DNA of 64,000 bases from assembly GCA_963925035.1 (NCBI GenBank), contig CAWUSK010000010.1, positions 1 to 64,000 on the forward strand, in the 5' to 3' direction. A model generated the notes under the pieces. The model was given only the letters and a program-made list of their open reading frames with translations. It did not search any database and was not told where the DNA came from. Positions 61,476-64,000 of this stretch are shown here, piece by piece. The position numbers were made by a program, and so were the translations under genes. Source of the stretch: UBA4466 sp963925035. Its GTDB lineage: Bacteria; Bacteroidota; Bacteroidia; Flavobacteriales_D; Crocinitomicaceae. Every line of letters begins with the position of its first letter. Position 1 is the stretch's first letter.

Positions 61476-61862
61476 TTAATTATTACTTAATGTGTTTTGA
61501 ATTTCAATTTTTCGATTATTCAATTCAACTTTAATTCTTTCCATATCTTCAAACCAACCAGATTCAGTAGCTATCTGGAATTCTTCTGCATTTGCATTAA
61601 TCGATTCGATTTTAAAATTGATACTCTCGATATGTTTATTAATTCTTAAAAATTCGTTTTCAAGTTCTGCCCTATTATGGATAATTTGTGGTTCATTTTG
61701 TTTTTTAGATATCGAAACAGTCCCATTCATCGCATTTTCCGAATGCCAATCACTTGATGAAGAATAATTATTTAATAATGAGTCCGTTGAAGTGCCAACA
61801 GCTTCTTGTTGCGCATATAAATTACAGCAAACAAAAAGAAATGAGATGAGTAATATTTTCAT
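61476..61862 (-). CDS. Small exported protein with C-terminal coiled coil
   Basis: A 128-residue protein with a signal peptide ('ILLISFLFVCCNLYAQQ'). A Ser/Asn-rich stretch ('LLNNYSSSSDW') is followed by ~65 residues of heptad-like helix ('NRAELENEFLRINKHIESIN', 'MERIKVELNNRKIEIQN'). No family is recognised. The adhesin gene starts 5 bases after its stop, so it is the first gene of that operon and may be a chaperone, anchor or partner of the adhesin. Its upstream region of ~200 bases holds a 24-bp palindrome and a TATATTTT near -7 box. Confidence 0.72.
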   Translation of the reverse strand: MKILLISFLFVCCNLYAQQEAVGTSTDSLLNNYSSSSDWHSENAMNGTVSISKKQNEPQIIHNRAELENEFLRINKHIESINFKIESINANAEEFQIATESGWFEDMERIKVELNNRKIEIQNTLSNN

Positions 61863-61984
61863 AGCGATAGCGGTTTTCTTTTTTTAAAATATAATCTTAT
61901 TAATTTTTAAACGGACAAACTAGTGCACGGTTGCCTTATTTACCAAATATTTCTAAATGAAATTAATCGATAAATTGTGTTAAA

Positions 61985-62008
61985 ACAATATTGCTAAAGT
62001 AATATTGT
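61985..62008. promoter_or_regulatory. 24-bp palindrome upstream of the adhesin operon
   Basis: ACAATATT (61985-61992) and AATATTGT (62001-62008) are perfect inverse arms around 8 bases, with partial pairing continuing inward. It lies ~120 bases upstream of the small exported-protein gene and ~60 bases after the LacI-family gene. An operator for the neighbouring regulator is possible; a simple mRNA-end hairpin is the alternative, though no T-run follows. Confidence 0.5.
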
Positions 62009-62068
62009 AATTTATGGCTGTTGCCAAAATAATTTCAAAGAAATCTAAGGACACTAAATCTTAAAAAT

Positions 62069-63061
62069 TTAATGTGATCCTCTTACCTGAAATACGCAGT
62101 CCAGTAAAAAATGCTCTCCTGGAGCTTTTGATTCTTTTAAACGCTCGTAAAGTCTTTCAACCGATTTCAAACCAATTTCGGTAATTGGCAATTTTAAAGC
62201 GCTAATTGGTGGATTCATATAATCAAATGACTCATTATCATCAAATGAAATTAGACGAACATCCTTTGGGACTTCGATGTTTAGTTTTTTTAACGCAGAA
62301 AGCACAGGAAGTGTACACTTATTATTCAAGGTAATGAATGAATCACCACCGTTGTCAATTTCTTGTTTAATCAATTTATCAATCACCACTTGGTCAACTG
62401 GTAAATCGACTGAACTAAAATTAATTTTTGATGCCTTACAGGAAGATTTAATTCCATTCACTCTTGCCTGAATAGTAGAGACATTTACCGGAATTGGCGC
62501 TAAAGCAACTACTTTCTTTGGTTTCACAGAAAATAAAGTAATGATGTTTTCCGCTTCTTTTTTATTGTCAATTCCAACAAAGTCAGCATTTTCATCGCCC
62601 GGCCTATCTACAAAAACAACTGGAATATGTGTCGCAATTAATATCGGAACTAAATCATCAATGTGATTACTTGGAGCGATAATCATTCCATCAATACTTC
62701 GTTGAATCAATTCTGTCATCAACACCTTTTCCAAATCCTTGTCGCCATTGGTGTTTACAATAAATGTATTGTAACCTGAATTGTATAATTTCTCTTGAAT
62801 AGTTTTACACATTTCTGCGTAAAACGGATTTGAAATATCAGGTAAAACTAAGCCAATCGTTTTTGTTTCTCCGTGTCTCAGACTCTTCGCAAAAAAGTTT
62901 GGAACGTACAATAACTCCTTTGCTTTCTCTTTAATTAAACGCTGTTTTTCTTTACTGATATTAAACTGATCACCTTTATCGTTGAGCACAAAAGAAACTG
63001 TAGATTTTGACACATTAAGTGCTTTTGCTATATCGCTGAGTGAGGTTCTTTTTGTTTTCAT
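62069..63061 (-). CDS. LacI-family transcriptional regulator
   Basis: A 330-residue repressor-type protein. The N-terminal helix-turn-helix is typical: 'SLSDIAKALNVSKSTVSFVLN' region (core 'DIAKALNVSKSTVSFVL'), followed by the hinge helix 'PNFFAKSLRHG'. The periplasmic-binding-like effector domain begins 'TIGLVLPDISNPFYAEM' and has 'RSIDGMIIAPS', 'PVVFVDRP' and 'VRLISFDDNE'. Such proteins sense sugars or sugar phosphates and bind palindromes, often with a central CG. Targets are unknown. Candidates in this window are the palindromes at 31045, 57158/57247 and 61985. A TATATTTA near -7 box lies at 63090-63097. Confidence 0.95.
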   Translation of the reverse strand: MKTKRTSLSDIAKALNVSKSTVSFVLNDKGDQFNISKEKQRLIKEKAKELLYVPNFFAKSLRHGETKTIGLVLPDISNPFYAEMCKTIQEKLYNSGYNTFIVNTNGDKDLEKVLMTELIQRSIDGMIIAPSNHIDDLVPILIATHIPVVFVDRPGDENADFVGIDNKKEAENIITLFSVKPKKVVALAPIPVNVSTIQARVNGIKSSCKASKINFSSVDLPVDQVVIDKLIKQEIDNGGDSFITLNNKCTLPVLSALKKLNIEVPKDVRLISFDDNESFDYMNPPISALKLPITEIGLKSVERLYERLKESKAPGEHFLLDCVFQVRGSH

Positions 63062-63108
63062 TAAAACATGATTCTAGATTGATTACCTCTAAATATAGTA
63101 ATTAAATG

Positions 63109-63128
63109 AACTATCATGAATTATAGTT
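63109..63128. terminator. Weak hairpin after the M48 gene
   Basis: AACTAT and ATAGTT form a 6-bp stem around 8 bases, just downstream of the M48 stop on the minus strand. It is AT-only and no strong T-run follows, so termination would be weak. It could equally be an operator for the LacI-family gene. Confidence 0.3.
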
Positions 63129-63133
63129 TTCAA

Positions 63134-63940
63134 TTATTTAGGAAGTTTTGAAAGCATTTGTTTGTATTCTGTTGCATAATTGTTTTTTCCTGGACACCCC
63201 AATCCAATGGCTGCACTATGAAAATGTTCTATTCGATTTCCTGGGTCAGGATGTGTGCTCAGGAACTGTGGTGTTTTAGATCCTCCTTCTGCTTGAATTT
63301 TTTCAAAAAACCCAGCTCCACCATCTGCTTTATAATCCGTACCGCACAGATATTCTACTGATTTTTGATCCGCTTCTGTCTCATGATTTCTAGAGAATTT
63401 CAGCCCGGCTAATTGACTTGTAATACTTGCCAATGCGACTTGATCTCCGGCCATAACTTGCAACATGAAATCAATTCCATTCATGGTTGTCATTTGACGT
63501 GTAGAGTGACGCATATCCGCATGAGCAATTTCATGTCCTAACACTCCTGCAAATTGATCTTCAGAATCTAAATACTTTAAAATCCCTGTATAAATGTAAA
63601 TGTAGCCACCTGGTGTACAAAATGCATTCAAGGTATTGTCATCATGAATAACACGCAATCTCCATTCAAATTCATCTTTGTAATCGACTCCGCCGGCATT
63701 TAAAATTTTATCACGTACTTTATTTAAATAATCGTACACATCCTTATATTTCATGGAATCTAATACTGGGTATTCAGTTGGGTTTCCGTCAATTTCTAAA
63801 GCAACTTGAGCTCCTAACTCCCTATCCTGACTTACCGTAAAAAGGTTGATTCCCTTTCCTTTATTTTTCTCGTTAATCATTCCACAGGTTGATAATAAGA
63901 AACCCGATAAACCAATAAGTACTAATCCGTAAAATTTCAT
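63134..63940 (-). CDS. M48 family metalloprotease lipoprotein
   Basis: A 268-residue zinc protease anchored as a lipoprotein (Cys19 in 'SGFLLSTCG'). The active site His136-Glu137-x-x-His140 ('LGHEIAHADMRHS') and the downstream 'NHETEADQKSVEYL' with the third zinc ligand Glu are intact, as is 'STHPDPGNRIEHF' near the end. This is the BepA/LoiP-like envelope branch of M48, involved in quality control of outer-membrane proteins (family knowledge). It has no TPR domain, unlike BepA. It stands alone upstream of the LacI-family gene. The last 60 bases of the window hold only its upstream region. Confidence 0.94.
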   Translation of the reverse strand: MKFYGLVLIGLSGFLLSTCGMINEKNKGKGINLFTVSQDRELGAQVALEIDGNPTEYPVLDSMKYKDVYDYLNKVRDKILNAGGVDYKDEFEWRLRVIHDDNTLNAFCTPGGYIYIYTGILKYLDSEDQFAGVLGHEIAHADMRHSTRQMTTMNGIDFMLQVMAGDQVALASITSQLAGLKFSRNHETEADQKSVEYLCGTDYKADGGAGFFEKIQAEGGSKTPQFLSTHPDPGNRIEHFHSAAIGLGCPGKNNYATEYKQMLSKLPK

Positions 63941-64000
63941 TTTCTATAAATTAAATGTTCTAAAATTGTGTGTGATTTCAATACCACAAGCAGATTGCAA

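Overview
The window is AT-rich and reads as chromosomal DNA of a Bacteroidota member, most likely Flavobacteriales and perhaps a Crocinitomicaceae/Fluviicola-like bacterium (inference). Support seen in the sequence: several secreted proteins with type IX secretion (T9SS) sorting tails of both kinds (type A 'YPNP' tails and type B gliding-motility-associated tails), the Bacteroidota-specific families DUF4270 and DUF4292, many Bacteroidota-type promoters (-7 box TAnnTTTG, sometimes with a -33 TTG), and few Shine-Dalgarno sites. I found no rRNA, tRNA, CRISPR array, transposase or prophage gene. T9SS core genes are not in the window, only cargo.

Layout. 1-5.7 kb: end of a T9SS type A cargo gene, a strong terminator, 3-hydroxyanthranilate dioxygenase, and a large type B surface protein on the minus strand. 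5.8-10.2 kb: a long PurF-like amidotransferase, a sensor kinase and gpmI, with the last two overlapping. 10.2-12.9 kb (minus): rfaE2, a YbhN-type membrane protein, panD and panC. 13.0-17.4 kb (plus): short starch-synthase-like protein, DUF4270 lipoprotein, glmS and a cysteine-less alkyltransferase-like protein. 17.4-20.5 kb: small lipoprotein, SDR epimerase, two broken T9SS cargo tails and a YD-repeat-like exported protein. 20.7-25.2 kb: SGNH-SGNH-MBOAT O-acylation operon, then dinB (minus). 26.4-29.9 kb: Tyr/His-rich exported protein, era, der. 30-35.5 kb: TonB-type protein (minus), then PIG-L deacetylase, a 36-residue membrane peptide and a sodium:solute symporter. 35.5-41.6 kb: a 1145-residue outer-membrane protein (minus) and a kinase/response-regulator pair. 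41.7-46.2 kb: flippase, Wzz-like, O-antigen ligase-like and GNAT genes. 46.3-55.3 kb (minus): methyltransferase, EnvC-like factor, DUF4292, TPR lipoprotein, sugar-phosphate nucleotidyltransferase, dut, second flippase, enoyl-CoA hydratase, hemJ. 55.4-57.1 kb: lysS. 57.1-64 kb: a pseudogene under a palindrome-flanked promoter, a repeat-rich type B adhesin with a small partner, a LacI-family regulator and an M48 lipoprotein.

Most genes serve housekeeping (pantothenate, hexosamine, glycolysis, GTPases, tRNA charging) or the cell envelope (glycan export, polymerisation and O-acylation, lipoproteins, secreted adhesins). The least ordinary parts are three decayed T9SS cargo genes, an adhesin with eight 80-residue repeats encoded by 240-bp units, the SGNH-SGNH-MBOAT operon, a 36-residue membrane peptide gene in the PIG-L/symporter operon, several palindromes that could be operators (one of classic LacI/cre type at 31045-31058), and a pair of inverted intergenic elements at 39.05-39.22 kb. 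I see no clearly new multi-gene defence or mobile system.
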